Origin: Acidimangrovimonas pyrenivorans
GTDB lineage: Bacteria > Pseudomonadota > Alphaproteobacteria > Rhodobacterales > Rhodobacteraceae
Reading direction: 5' to 3'
Length of the DNA: 64,000 nucleotides
Assembly: GCF_042643245.1 (NCBI RefSeq)
Contig: NZ_JBHRSK010000004.1
Span: 930,001 to 994,000, forward strand
Numbering within the stretch: position 1 is the first letter of the stretch; each line of letters starts with the position of its first letter. This document shows positions 8,613 to 17,459 of this stretch, piece after piece. A model generated the notes under the pieces. The model was not told the origin of the DNA. It saw only the letters and a list, made by a program, of their open reading frames with translations, and did no database searches. Position numbers and translations under genes: made by a program.

Positions 8613-9436
8613 GGCACGATCTTTCTTGTCAGGTGGATGCCCAGCGCGGCCGGCACGGCCAGCCAGAGGCCGAGGACGACAAGCGGGAGGCGCGGGCTGA
8701 ACGGCAGGCTGCGGGCAAGGCCGTCGATGCCCGAGACCGGGGCGGCGTCGAAGGCGGCGAGGTTGTAGATGCGGAAGGCGTCGGCAGGGTTGGCCAGCAC
8801 CAGCCAGGGAAAGACATGGCTGGTGAAGGCGCCCTCGCCCGCCGCGATCACTCCGCCCAAAAGGGCGAGATCGTAGAGAACGACGACGATCAGCCAGCAG
8901 GCGATGGCGAAGGCGGCGGCGGTGGCGGTGCGCCCGGCGGCGGCCGAAAGCGCCAGGCCGACAGCGACGAAGATGGCGCCGAGCGCGAGGCCCGAGCCGA
9001 CCAGCCGCGCCCAGGCGGCCAGGCCCTCGGCGCTGATGCCGTAGACCGCGCCGATCGCCCCACCGGCAATGGCGAAACCCAGGGCGATGGCCGCGCCGAC
9101 GGCGGCGCTCTGGGCCAGGAACTTGGCCACGAACAGCTCCCAGCGCCGGGCCGGCGTCGCCAGCGTCAGCGCCAGCGTGCCGCGCTCGACCTCGCCGGCC
9201 AGCGCGTCATAGGACATCAGCAGCGCGATCAGCGGGATCAGGTAGACCGAGAGGGTCGAGAGGCTGGCGGCGGTCAGGCTGAGGACGTCGGCCTTGAGCG
9301 CCGCCCCCTGCCCGGCGCCGAGGAAGCCGAGCGCCAGGGCGAAGGCGGCCAGCGCCGCGGTGGCAAGCCCGACCCAGAGGTTGCGCCGGGCGAGGCGGAA
9401 TTCCTGGGCGGCGATGGTTGCGAGGCGGGCGATCAT
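8609..9436 (-). CDS. nosY: NosY, ABC permease for NosZ copper-site maturation
   Basis: A 275-residue membrane protein with about six hydrophobic segments, of the ABC-2 permease type. With NosF (ATPase) and NosD (periplasmic) it forms the NosDFY complex required to build the CuZ cluster of NosZ. Recognisable segments include AQEFRLARRNLWV near the N-terminus and ALAGEVERGTLALTLATPARR. ATGA overlaps on both sides show tight coupling with nosF and nosL. Confidence 0.92.
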   Translation of the reverse strand: MIARLATIAAQEFRLARRNLWVGLATAALAAFALALGFLGAGQGAALKADVLSLTAASLSTLSVYLIPLIALLMSYDALAGEVERGTLALTLATPARRWELFVAKFLAQSAAVGAAIALGFAIAGGAIGAVYGISAEGLAAWARLVGSGLALGAIFVAVGLALSAAAGRTATAAAFAIACWLIVVVLYDLALLGGVIAAGEGAFTSHVFPWLVLANPADAFRIYNLAAFDAAPVSGIDGLARSLPFSPRLPLVVLGLWLAVPAALGIHLTRKIVP

Positions 9437-10347
9437 GGCCGGCTCTCCTCTGCGCTGAGGTCCGAATAGTGGCGGTAGAGGTCGGAAAGACCGGGCCGGT
9501 GCAGGTCGACATCGCTGACCAGTTCGGGCAGGCCGGCGAGCCGCGCGACCATCGGCAATGCCTGGTCGGGCGGGCAGCTCAGGTCAAGCCGGCAGCCGTT
9601 GAACCGCGTGCCTCCGAGTTCGGCCTGCAGCCGGTCGGCCTGCCCCGCATGCGCCGTCACCCGGATCGTCGCCGGCAGCGCGGCACGGCGGGCGAGCGCC
9701 TCCAGCGTGCCGTCGGCAACCAGCCGGCCGCGCGACAGGATGGCGATGCGGTCGGTGCGATGCTCGATCTCTTCCAGCCCGTGCGAGGACAGCAGAACGG
9801 CACAGCCGCGCCCCGCCGCCTCGGCGATCACGGCGTAGAAGTCGCGCCGCGAGAGCGGGTCGAGCCCGCTGGTCGGCTCATCGAGCAGCAGCAACCGCGG
9901 CGCACCGATCAGCGCCTGGGCCAGGCCGAGGCGCTGGCGCATCCCCTTTGAATAGCTGCCGACCGGGCGGCCCGCCGCCTCGGCCAGACCGACACGATCG
10001 AGCAGGTCGGGGATCGCCGATCGCGGCGCCCGGCGCAGGCCGGAGAAATAGCGCAGCACCTCGGTGCCGGTCAGGCTGCGCGGGAAGGCCACCGTTTCGG
10101 GCAGGTAGTTTACGGCAACCCGGGCGGCATCGGCGCCGGGCGCTTGGCCCGTGACCGTCACCCGCCCGGCCGCTGCGGGCAGGAAGCCGAGGATGGTCTT
10201 GAACAGGGTCGACTTGCCGGCGCCGTTATGGCCGAGCAGCGCCACGCGCTCGCCCGGCGCGACGCTCAGGCTGACACCGTCGAGCGCCCGGAGGCGGCCG
10301 TAGCGGACCCCCAGCCCGTCGACCGTCAGGATCGGTTGCGCGCTCAT
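9433..10347 (-). CDS. nosF: NosF, ATPase of the NosDFY complex
   Basis: A 304-residue ABC ATPase with Walker A LLGHNGAGKST (around residues 33-43), signature YSKGMRQRLGLAQAL and Walker B LLLLDEPTSGLD, followed by a C-terminal extension seen in CcmA/NosF-type ATPases. It powers NosY in maturation of nitrous oxide reductase. The ATG at 10347 was chosen because it overlaps the nosD stop by four bases; the open frame upstream of it is a nosD shadow. Confidence 0.92.
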   Translation of the reverse strand: MSAQPILTVDGLGVRYGRLRALDGVSLSVAPGERVALLGHNGAGKSTLFKTILGFLPAAAGRVTVTGQAPGADAARVAVNYLPETVAFPRSLTGTEVLRYFSGLRRAPRSAIPDLLDRVGLAEAAGRPVGSYSKGMRQRLGLAQALIGAPRLLLLDEPTSGLDPLSRRDFYAVIAEAAGRGCAVLLSSHGLEEIEHRTDRIAILSRGRLVADGTLEALARRAALPATIRVTAHAGQADRLQAELGGTRFNGCRLDLSCPPDQALPMVARLAGLPELVSDVDLHRPGLSDLYRHYSDLSAEESRP

Positions 10348-11606
10348 TGCGTTTCTCCTTGCTTGTGCGGCAGGCCGGCGCCGGCTGGCGAGACCAGCGG
10401 CGCACTGTCGATGACGCCGCCGGGCAGCAGGCCAGGGAAACGCTGCTGCGACCAGCGGATCAGCTGCACCGCGGGCGATCCCATCAAGAGCTTGGCCATC
10501 GGCTGCGACCAGACCACCCGGTCGATCGCGGTATTGGGGCGGTAGGGGCTGTCGGCGCGCCCGTCGCCGTCGATGTCGAAGGCGACATGGTCCGACCAGT
10601 AGTTGCCGGTGCCGTTCTCGGACCATTCCAGCCAGCGGGTGCCGACATATTTCACCTGCAGCCGGTTGCCGATGAAGGCGTTGCCCGAGATCGCGTTGCG
10701 TTCCGAGCCGGCGGTGAAATGCACGCCGATGCCGCAGCCTTCGAAGCGGTTGGCGATGATCCGGTTGACGTTGGAATTGTAGACGAAGAGGCATTTCTCG
10801 CCACCGTGGCGGACCTCGTTATGGGCGATCACGGCATGGTTGGCGAAGTTCATGAAGAAGCCGTGCGCGCTGTCGCCGTCCGACAGGTTGCCGGTCACCT
10901 TCAGGCGGCGCGAATACATCAGCGCGAAGCCCATCGTGTTGCCGCGGCTGATATTGTCCTCGATCACCAGCCGGTTGGAATACATCGAGTGGAAGGCGTA
11001 GCGCAGGTTCGTCATCACGTTGCGCCGGTAGGTCGCCTGGTTCGAGGTGGTGACGAAGACCCCGTCGCGGCCCTTGGAAATGCGGTTGCCCTCGACCAGC
11101 AGGCCGGGGGCGTTCCAGACATAGATGCCGGGGCCGCGCTCGGGCACCCGCAGGTCGTCGCGGCCGACGATGGTGTTGTTGCGGACCGTGACGTCCTGCG
11201 CGCCCTGGACGTCGACGCCGATCAGGTTGCCGATCAGGCGGCTGTCCTCGACCACGGCGCGGCGGGCACCCTTTTCCAGCGCGATGCCGCTGTCGAGATG
11301 GTCGAGCCGCCGGCCCGCCCCGGTGACCGTGAGGCCGCGCAGGGTGACGTCGGGCGCGGTGACCGTGATCACCGTGCCCGCGCCGCGCCCCGCGATCTCC
11401 GCCCCCCGTCCGGTCAGCGTCAGCGGCTTGTTCAGGGTGACCGGCCCGGCATAGCGCCCCTGTTCGAGGGTCAGCACGTCGCCGGGTCGGGCGGTGGCGA
11501 TGGCGCGGGCCAGCGCCTCCGGCCCGGGAAGCACCGTCACCTCGGCCGCCGCCGCGACCAGCGGCGCCAGGCTGAGGAGCAGGGCAAGGAGGGGCCGGAG
11601 GCGCAT
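10344..11606 (-). CDS. nosD: NosD, periplasmic copper-processing protein
   Basis: A 420-residue right-handed beta-helix protein with a Sec signal (MRLRPLLALLLSLAPLVAAA). Repeated N-x-I/V strand motifs (VRNNTIVGRDD, VEGNRISKGRDG, YRRNVMTNLR, VIEDNISRGNTM) are the carbohydrate-binding/CASH-type repeats typical of NosD. It docks on NosY and hands copper or sulfur species to NosZ. Twelve nucleotides after nosZ and overlapping nosF by four. Confidence 0.92.
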   Translation of the reverse strand: MRLRPLLALLLSLAPLVAAAAEVTVLPGPEALARAIATARPGDVLTLEQGRYAGPVTLNKPLTLTGRGAEIAGRGAGTVITVTAPDVTLRGLTVTGAGRRLDHLDSGIALEKGARRAVVEDSRLIGNLIGVDVQGAQDVTVRNNTIVGRDDLRVPERGPGIYVWNAPGLLVEGNRISKGRDGVFVTTSNQATYRRNVMTNLRYAFHSMYSNRLVIEDNISRGNTMGFALMYSRRLKVTGNLSDGDSAHGFFMNFANHAVIAHNEVRHGGEKCLFVYNSNVNRIIANRFEGCGIGVHFTAGSERNAISGNAFIGNRLQVKYVGTRWLEWSENGTGNYWSDHVAFDIDGDGRADSPYRPNTAIDRVVWSQPMAKLLMGSPAVQLIRWSQQRFPGLLPGGVIDSAPLVSPAGAGLPHKQGETQ

Positions 11607-11618
11607 CGTTCCGCCCCC

Positions 11619-13505
11619 TTACGCCGGCTTGACCAGCATCCGGCCGCGCATCTCCATGTGAAGCGCGTGGCAGAACCACTGGCAGTAATACCAGTGCACG
11701 CCAGGCCGGTCGGCGGTGAAGGTGACGCTGGCGGTGGCCTGCGGCCCGATCTCCATCGCGATGCCGTGATTGCCCAGGGTGAAGCCATGGGTCAGGTCGT
11801 CGACGTCATCCATGTTGGTGATATAGACGGTCACCTCGTCGCCCTGGTTGACCTCGAACTTCTCGAGGCTGAAGACCGGCGCGACCGAGTGCATGTAGAC
11901 CCGCACCTTGTTGCCGTCGCGGATCACGTCCTCGCCATAGTCGAGATCGACGCCGTCCGCCTCGGCCTGCTTTCGCGCCGCCGCCCACATCGGGTCATTG
12001 CGGTCGTAGATCGAGACCGGATTGAGGATATCGGCCCGCACCATGATGCAGTCATGCGGCTCGGCGAAGGTCGGGCCGTCATGCACCAGTTCCATCTTGC
12101 CGTCCGAGATGTTGATCAGCTGGTCGTTCTCGGGCTTGAGCGGGCCGGCATTGAGGAAACGGTCCTTCGAGAACTTGTTCAGCGAGATCAGGAACTGGCC
12201 GTCGGCCTCGGCGGTTTCGCCCATCGTGGTGTGGTTGTGGCCGGGCTGATACATCACGTCGATCTTCTCGATGATCGGATCGACCTTCTCGCCGGCATAG
12301 GCGCGCACCGCCTTGTCGATGTTCCAGTGGCAGATCTGGCTGTCCAGGAACAGCGTGGTGAAGGCGTTGCCCTTGCCGTCGAAGGCGGTGTGCAGCGGGC
12401 CGAGGCCCAGTTCCGGCTCGGCGACCACGGCCGAGCGCGGCTCGGCGCCCTGGAACACCGCCTCGATCTTGCGCACATCGACCACGGTGACGGTCGGCGA
12501 CAGCTTGCCGTTGAGGCACAGGTGCACCTTGTCGGGCGCCATGTTGCAGCCATGCGGGCTGTTCGGCACCGGGATGTAGACGGTGTAGGGAGAACCGTGA
12601 CGCCCGTCGAGCACCTTGACGCCCTTGTATTCCTTGAAATCCCCCTTCTTGATGCCTTGCTCGATGCGGGCGATGTCGAAGACCACCACCCAGTCCATCT
12701 CGTTCGCCGTCATCTCGGCCAGGTTCACGCCCTCTTCCGAGTTGTAGCAGGTCGAGAAGGCATATTTGCCCTCGTAATCGGCGTCGCAATTGTCGAGGTT
12801 GCCGTCGACGATCACCTGCCAGGCGACTTCCATCTTGTCGCCGTCGATCGCGGTGAAGAGCGAGTGGTATTTCGTCGGCTCGTCCAGCACCGAGCCGTCA
12901 TTGGGCAGCGGCACCCGGTGCTCGCCATTGGCGAAGACATAGCCGGTGCGCGGATATTTCTGCGGCCGCAGACCGTGGATGTCGGTCGTGTTCGGGATCT
13001 CGATGATCTTGTCGGTCTTCATGATGTCGCAGCGGATGCGCGCGACCCGAGTATTCGCCTTGTCGTTGGCGAAGATGTAGCGCCCGTCATAGGTGCCCTC
13101 GGTGAAGGACATGTGCGGGTGGTGCAGGTCGCCGTTCTCGTAGGTTTTCATCCCCCGCTTGGCGAGGAACTCTTTCGTCTCGGGCAGCAGGCCCTCGGTC
13201 AGAATCTTCAGGCTCTCGTTGGTGATGCCCCAGCCCGTGGCCGAACAGCGATTGAAGACCGGGATGCGGATCAGCTCGCGCATCGACGGCACGCCCATCA
13301 GCCGGATCTCGCCCGACTGGCCGCCCGACCAGATGCCGTAATAGCTGTCCAGTTCGCCCGGCGCGACCTCGTTGGCGGCGCGGGCGGCGTTGGCCTGCTG
13401 CGCCGAGCCGACCAGCCCGATGCCGCCGGCCCCGGCCAGAACGGCGGCGCCTGCTGTGCCTTGGAACAAGCCGCGGCGAGAAATGCCCTTGGTTACTTCT
13501 GTCAT
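11619..13505 (-). CDS. nosZ: NosZ, nitrous-oxide reductase (Tat-exported, clade I)
   Basis: A 628-residue Tat substrate (ISRRGLFQG at 8-16) that reduces N2O to N2 in the periplasm as the last step of denitrification. The N-terminal seven-bladed propeller supplies the His ligands of the CuZ cluster; the C-terminal cupredoxin domain has the CuA motif YCQWFCHALHMEM, giving Cys608, Cys612, His616 and Met619 as ligands. Tat signal plus the NosR/NosX partners place it in the clade I type. The start overlaps the nosR stop by four bases, so translation is coupled to nosR. Confidence 0.97.
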   Translation of the reverse strand: MTEVTKGISRRGLFQGTAGAAVLAGAGGIGLVGSAQQANAARAANEVAPGELDSYYGIWSGGQSGEIRLMGVPSMRELIRIPVFNRCSATGWGITNESLKILTEGLLPETKEFLAKRGMKTYENGDLHHPHMSFTEGTYDGRYIFANDKANTRVARIRCDIMKTDKIIEIPNTTDIHGLRPQKYPRTGYVFANGEHRVPLPNDGSVLDEPTKYHSLFTAIDGDKMEVAWQVIVDGNLDNCDADYEGKYAFSTCYNSEEGVNLAEMTANEMDWVVVFDIARIEQGIKKGDFKEYKGVKVLDGRHGSPYTVYIPVPNSPHGCNMAPDKVHLCLNGKLSPTVTVVDVRKIEAVFQGAEPRSAVVAEPELGLGPLHTAFDGKGNAFTTLFLDSQICHWNIDKAVRAYAGEKVDPIIEKIDVMYQPGHNHTTMGETAEADGQFLISLNKFSKDRFLNAGPLKPENDQLINISDGKMELVHDGPTFAEPHDCIMVRADILNPVSIYDRNDPMWAAARKQAEADGVDLDYGEDVIRDGNKVRVYMHSVAPVFSLEKFEVNQGDEVTVYITNMDDVDDLTHGFTLGNHGIAMEIGPQATASVTFTADRPGVHWYYCQWFCHALHMEMRGRMLVKPA

Positions 13506-15733
13506 CTTCCCTCTCCTTCAATTTCCAGTTCGGCAGGGTGTTTGCGTGTGGATTTCGACAAACTGTTGGGATGGCCCGTGACCCGTGCGGCGGCGTCGGC
13601 CGAGGCGGAGGCCTTGGCGCGGCGCTTCTCGCGCAGGATCACGACGGGGCAGCGCTCCTTGTCCTGGTAGAGCACCTGGCAATTCAGACAGGAGATGCAC
13701 TCGTTGGGATTGATCTCGCCGGTCGGGTGGATCGCCTCGACCGGGCAGTCGGCGGCGCAGCGCTGGCAGGGATTGCCGCACTCGTTGTAACGCTTGAGCC
13801 AGCGGAACATGTGCAACCGCGCCGGGATCGCCAGCCCGCCGCCCAGCGGGCAGACATAGCGGCAGTAGAACCGCTCGATGAACAGCCCGGGCGCAAGGCA
13901 GGCCAGCGCGAAGATCACGTAGGGCAGCGGCCGGGCGAACTTGAGGATGATCGCGGTCTTGAAGGGCTCGATCTCGGCGAATTGCTCGGCCAGCGCCAGC
14001 GAATGCAGCGACAGCCCGAACAGCCCGAGGAAGATGATGTATTTCAGCGCCCAGAGCCGTTCGTGCAGCCCCCAGGGCAACGTCACCTGCGGCACGCCCA
14101 GCCGCCGCGCGATCTTGTTCGACAGCTCCTGCAGCGCGCCGAAGGGGCAGAGCCAGCCGCAATAGGCGCCGCGCGCCCAGAAGATCAGCGCCGCGGCGAC
14201 GGCGAACCACAGCAGGAAGATCAGCGGGTCCATCAGGAAGGTCGACCAGCGGAAATCGCTGAACAGCGCCGAGATCACGGCGAGCAGGTTCACCACCGAG
14301 AGCTGGGCATTGGCGTACCAGCCGATGAAGACCAGCGTGAAGACAAGGTAGGCGTTGCGCAGGATGGCGAAGGCGCGGGCGTTGCGCGTCACGAAGGTCT
14401 GGAAGAAGAAGATCCCCGACAGCAGCCCCAGCGCGACCGCCAGCACGATCACCTGGCTCCGCTTGGCCTGCCAGATCTTCAGCCACAGCGCGTCTCGGGC
14501 CGGCGCCTCGGCCGCGTCGGACTTGGCGGCGGCGGGCACTGTCGCGGCGACGGTCTTCACGTAAGTGTCGGGCAGCTGGTAGCTCAGGTCGTAAGTCAGG
14601 AAGAGCTTCTCGATCGGACCGACGGCGCGATGGACAAGGAATTGGAGCCGGAACGGCGCCGCCGGGTCGAAGCCGGCCTTGGCCGGGACGATGAACAGGT
14701 CCATCTCGGTCAGCTTCGGCGCACCCTCGGCCGCGATGCGGACAAGGCGCATGTGCTGGTGGTCGTGGAAGCGTTGCGAGACTTCGCCCTGGATCAGGTG
14801 AAAGCGGTCGAAGATGCCCCCGCGGACATAGCCCGAGCCCTTGAAGGACCAGCGGCCGTTGCCGAAGACGGCAATCGCCTCGTCGCCCTCCTTCATCCGC
14901 TTCCGGAGGTTGGCGAAGACACGCTCGCCCAGCAGGCTGCGGCCGATCGCCGGCTCGCTGACCAGCGCGGCATAGAGGTCGATGTAATTGTCCGTCAGCG
15001 GCGGCTTCTCGGCGTTCTTGGCGCTGCGTGGGTCGCCCATCGCAGCGAAGTCTGCGTTGATCTGCTTGACGTCGACGGTCAGCCGCCGCACCGCGCCGTT
15101 GCCGGTCAGCGTCTGCCAGTCGGTCACCGTGCCCGCGCCGCGGTCGATGACGCGCGTCGGGCCCGTCGGGGCCGCCTTCTCGAACCCCTCCAGCCCCAGC
15201 GCCTGCGCGACCTTGATCCCGGCGCGCAGGATCGAATCGTCGATCACCATGATGGTGACGGTTGCCCCCGAGACGATGTCGAGGTCGGAGGCATCGCGGC
15301 CCTTGGCCACGCCGTGCAGGTCGAGCCCGGTGTATTTCTGGATCACCGCCCGGATCTTGGCCTCGGGGATGCCGACCAGCACGATCGGCTCGGAATGCTT
15401 GACCAGCCTGATGCCGGTGATGACCGCCTTGGGCGAAATCCCGGCGACGATGTGGATGGGCTTGCCCGAATAGCCGGTAGTCGAGACGAAATCGGAGGTC
15501 AGGAAGGCCCAGCCGACCAGCGTGTCGCCCTTCAGCGCCGGGGCGAGGCCGTTCTCGCCGATCGGGCCGAAGTGATCCGCTCCGGGGACGATCTCGGCCA
15601 CGTCGACCTTGTCGATATACTGGCTCAGGATCGGGGCCGCCCCGGCCACCGTCGCGCCGAAGGTCAACGCGATCATCATCCAGGCCCCGGCCAGAAGCCG
15701 CGCTCGCCAATCATGTCCGTTGCGTCGTCCCAT
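13502..15733 (-). CDS. nosR: NosR, membrane flavo-iron-sulfur protein
   Basis: About 743 residues: a signal/anchor, a periplasmic FMN-binding domain (DIVSGATVT is the flavinylation motif), six membrane helices and cytoplasmic CGWLCPFGALQE plus two 4Fe-4S motifs near the C-terminus (CGNPCQRCAADCPVEA and CISCLNCQVLYQDKERCP). NosR passes quinol electrons towards NosZ and is needed for nos expression. The ATG at 15733 (MGRRNGHDWRAR) is preferred over the longer frame because GAGGCGGTG precedes it and the signal then sits at the N-terminus. First gene of the operon, expressed from a promoter with an FNR-like box. Confidence 0.92.
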   Translation of the reverse strand: MGRRNGHDWRARLLAGAWMMIALTFGATVAGAAPILSQYIDKVDVAEIVPGADHFGPIGENGLAPALKGDTLVGWAFLTSDFVSTTGYSGKPIHIVAGISPKAVITGIRLVKHSEPIVLVGIPEAKIRAVIQKYTGLDLHGVAKGRDASDLDIVSGATVTIMVIDDSILRAGIKVAQALGLEGFEKAAPTGPTRVIDRGAGTVTDWQTLTGNGAVRRLTVDVKQINADFAAMGDPRSAKNAEKPPLTDNYIDLYAALVSEPAIGRSLLGERVFANLRKRMKEGDEAIAVFGNGRWSFKGSGYVRGGIFDRFHLIQGEVSQRFHDHQHMRLVRIAAEGAPKLTEMDLFIVPAKAGFDPAAPFRLQFLVHRAVGPIEKLFLTYDLSYQLPDTYVKTVAATVPAAAKSDAAEAPARDALWLKIWQAKRSQVIVLAVALGLLSGIFFFQTFVTRNARAFAILRNAYLVFTLVFIGWYANAQLSVVNLLAVISALFSDFRWSTFLMDPLIFLLWFAVAAALIFWARGAYCGWLCPFGALQELSNKIARRLGVPQVTLPWGLHERLWALKYIIFLGLFGLSLHSLALAEQFAEIEPFKTAIILKFARPLPYVIFALACLAPGLFIERFYCRYVCPLGGGLAIPARLHMFRWLKRYNECGNPCQRCAADCPVEAIHPTGEINPNECISCLNCQVLYQDKERCPVVILREKRRAKASASADAAARVTGHPNSLSKSTRKHPAELEIEGEGR

Positions 15734-15777
15734 CACCGCCTCGTCTCGCTCACGCCCTTTCACGGCGCTGTGACGGC

Positions 15778-15783
15778 GGCATA
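15778..15783 (-). promoter_or_regulatory. Candidate -10 element for nosR
   Basis: On the minus strand 15783-15778 reads TATGCC. It lies at the position expected for a -10 hexamer if the palindrome centred at 15812.5 acts at -41.5 (class II activation). No -35 hexamer is visible, as expected for such promoters. Confidence 0.4.
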
Positions 15784-15804
15784 GGCGGCCTCGGCCCGGC
15801 AAAG

Positions 15805-15820
15805 TTTGCGTTTGCGCAAA
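15805..15820. promoter_or_regulatory. FNR-shaped box, TTGCG arms, nosR side
   Basis: TTTGCGTTTGCGCAAA: six-base inverted arms around TTTG, i.e. TTGCG-N4-CGCAA. It has the geometry of an FNR/NNR site (TTGAT-N4-ATCAA) with altered inner bases. Centred 79 bp upstream of nosR, and one of three such copies between 15805 and 17475. Confidence 0.7.
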
Positions 15821-15865
15821 GAACGGACCGATTTGGCGCGGCGGCACGCGGCGACCGCCGGGAAG

Positions 15866-15881
15866 TTTGCGCCGGCGCAAA
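15866..15881. promoter_or_regulatory. FNR-shaped box, TTGCG arms, pseudoazurin side
   Basis: TTTGCGCCGGCGCAAA, a perfect 16-bp palindrome. Its centre (15873.5) is 71 bp upstream of the pseudoazurin ATG and 61 bp from the nosR-side box. If it acts at -41.5, the -10 falls on TATCCC at 15903-15908, mirroring the nosR arrangement. Confidence 0.7.
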
Positions 15882-15944
15882 CTCGGGCCGGGTCCGCCCC
15901 CCTATCCCCGGCGGCGAACGGAATTCTCAACGATGGAGTGACAC

Positions 15945-16382
15945 ATGAAACCGTTTCGCATCACCGCCGCCCTGATCGCCGCCGGCCTCACCCTCGGCGC
16001 GGCCACGGCGCAGGCCCAGGAAATCGTGGTCCAGATGCTCAACCGCAGCGAATCCGGCATGATGGTGTTCGAGCCCGGCTTCGTGAAGGCCAATGTCGGC
16101 GACACGATCCGCTTCGTGCCCACCGACAAGGGCCACAACGCCGAGACGATCAAGGGCTTCCTGCCCGATGGCGCGACGGCGATCGAAGGCAAGAGCGGCA
16201 AGGAGGTCACGCTGACCCTGACCAAGGAAGGGCTCTACGGCATCCGCTGCAAGCCGCACTATGGCCTTGGCATGGTGGCCCTGATCGAGGCCGGCCAGCC
16301 GGTGAACCTCGACGCGGTCAAGGCGATCCACGAGCCGAAGAAGGCAGCCCAGAAGTTCGACGCCTGGCTCAACCAGCTCTGA
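15945..16382 (+). CDS. Pseudoazurin, blue copper electron carrier
   Basis: A 145-residue type I copper protein with a Sec signal cleaved after AQA (residue 24). Copper ligands His64, Cys102, His105 and Met110 are all present (DKGHN and RCKPHYGLGM), and the two C-terminal helices typical of pseudoazurin follow. It carries electrons in the periplasm from the bc1 complex or cytochromes to nitrite and nitrous oxide reductases. Divergent from nosR and likely coregulated by the twin palindromes between them. Ribosome site GGAG lies a few bases before the ATG. Called pazS in Paracoccus. Confidence 0.93.
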   Translation: MKPFRITAALIAAGLTLGAATAQAQEIVVQMLNRSESGMMVFEPGFVKANVGDTIRFVPTDKGHNAETIKGFLPDGATAIEGKSGKEVTLTLTKEGLYGIRCKPHYGLGMVALIEAGQPVNLDAVKAIHEPKKAAQKFDAWLNQL

Positions 16383-16400
16383 ACCACGTCAGAGGCGCGT

Positions 16401-16429
16401 CACGCCCCGGCCCCGATTGCCGGGGCGTG
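16401..16429 (+). terminator. Rho-independent-like terminator after pseudoazurin
   Basis: Ten-base-pair stem (CACGCCCCGG at 16401-16410 with CCGGGGCGTG at 16420-16429) and a nine-base loop, 19 nt after the stop codon, followed by TCCCTT rather than a full T-tract. Confidence 0.6.
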
Positions 16430-16468
16430 TCCCTTGCTGGGCCAGGCCGCATCCATAAGCCCCCAAGC

Positions 16469-16482
16469 TTGTTCCGGCGCAA
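16469..16482. promoter_or_regulatory. Degenerate FNR-shaped box before DUF1858 gene
   Basis: TTGTTCCGGCGCAA has one perfect CGCAA arm and a TTGTT arm, so it is a weakened version of the TTGCG-N4-CGCAA sites nearby. Centred about 68 bp upstream of the ATG at 16544. Confidence 0.35.
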
Positions 16483-16543
16483 TATCCGCTTCGCGCAAAT
16501 CGGTCAGAAAGGTCTTCAGCACTGCAGCCCCGAGGGAGCGCCC

Positions 16544-16753
16544 ATGCGACACGAGATCGACGATCCCGACCTGCCGCTGGCCGAGCTGTTCCGGCGCTGG
16601 CCCGGCGCCATCGCGCCTTTCCTGGCCCGCCGGATGATCTGCCCGGGCTGCCCGATCGCGCCGTTCCACACCGTGCTTGACGCCTGCGCGGAATACGACC
16701 TGGAGGAAGACGTCTTTCGGGCCGAGATCCGCGCCGCGGCAGAGCGGCCCTAA
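16544..16753 (+). CDS. DUF1858 domain protein
   Basis: A 69-residue protein made almost entirely of one DUF1858 domain: PLAELFRRWPGAIAPFLARR, then CPGCPIAPFHTVLDACAEYDL. The CPGC pair is the redox-active or metal-binding site common to this family, which often accompanies hybrid cluster and NO-stress proteins. GAGGGAGCG before the ATG is a good ribosome site. Its stop overlaps the stop of the convergent Crp/Fnr gene by a few bases. Function is unknown; a role in NO or Fe-S redox chemistry is inferred from family and neighbours. Confidence 0.75.
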   Translation: MRHEIDDPDLPLAELFRRWPGAIAPFLARRMICPGCPIAPFHTVLDACAEYDLEEDVFRAEIRAAAERP

Positions 16754-17445
16754 TCCACCGCCCCGCACAGCATCATCAATCGATGTGGCGCGGTCACCAC
16801 GACATGCTTGCGCGTGCTCTTCACCAGCCCCTCCTTCTCCCAGGCGCTGAGCAGTCGGCTGACCGTATGCAACGTGGTCCCGGTCATGTCCGAGATGTTC
16901 TGGCGGGTGATCGGGAAGGTGATCTCGATCCCCTCCTCGGTCTTGCGGCCGGTCTGGTTGGCCATGCGCAGAAGCGCCGCCGCCACCCGCTGCTCGACGG
17001 CCTTGGTCGCAAGCTCGACGATCCGGGTCTGCATCTCGCCCAGTCGTTCGCCGACGGTGCGGTAGCTCTCGGTCGCGAAGCCGTCGTATTTCGCGGTGAA
17101 GCCGTGCCACAGCCGCACCGGCCAGGACAGCGCGACGCAGTCGGCCGCGGCCATCGCCGTCGCCGGATAGGTATCGCGCTGCAGCGCCGGGGCGATGCCG
17201 AACAACTGCCCAGGCGCGATGTGAAGGGCGATGATCTGCTCTCCCGTCGGCGTGGTGCGGATCACCCGGATGACCCCGTCGAGCAGCAGGTAGAAGCGCT
17301 CGGCCTCGGCGCCTTCGCGGAAGATCGCGCTGCCGGTGTCGTAGCGGCGCGGGACGGCGAGATCGAGGATCTCCCGGATCTGCGGCCGGCCGAGGCGGCT
17401 GAAGGGCGGCAGGCCGCTGAGCAGACTTTCGTCGAGCTTGGACAC
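16750..17445 (-). CDS. Crp/Fnr family regulator of the nos/nnrS region
   Basis: About 231 residues: an N-terminal cyclic-nucleotide-like beta barrel (roughly 15-125), a long dimer helix, and a winged helix whose recognition helix reads TGTTLHTVSRLL. FNR has a glutamate where this protein has His; the SR that follows is kept. No N-terminal Fe-S cysteine cluster is present, so it is not an FNR-type oxygen sensor and is more like Dnr/NnrR. The GTG at 17445 is preferred to the upstream ATG because GGGGGAAAC precedes it and because a regulatory palindrome lies between the two. Inferred to read the TTGCG-N4-CGCAA boxes. Confidence 0.82.
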   Translation of the reverse strand: MSKLDESLLSGLPPFSRLGRPQIREILDLAVPRRYDTGSAIFREGAEAERFYLLLDGVIRVIRTTPTGEQIIALHIAPGQLFGIAPALQRDTYPATAMAAADCVALSWPVRLWHGFTAKYDGFATESYRTVGERLGEMQTRIVELATKAVEQRVAAALLRMANQTGRKTEEGIEITFPITRQNISDMTGTTLHTVSRLLSAWEKEGLVKSTRKHVVVTAPHRLMMLCGAVD

Positions 17446-17459
17446 GTTTCCCCCGGAAG

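Noticed and set aside
10347..13670. 1107-residue open frame on the plus strand
   Set aside because: It runs antisense through nosD and nosZ, has repetitive charged composition and no domains; a shadow caused by high GC.
13538..15784. 748-residue open frame antisense to nosR
   Set aside because: Composition is typical of a complementary-strand shadow and nosR is clearly the real gene.
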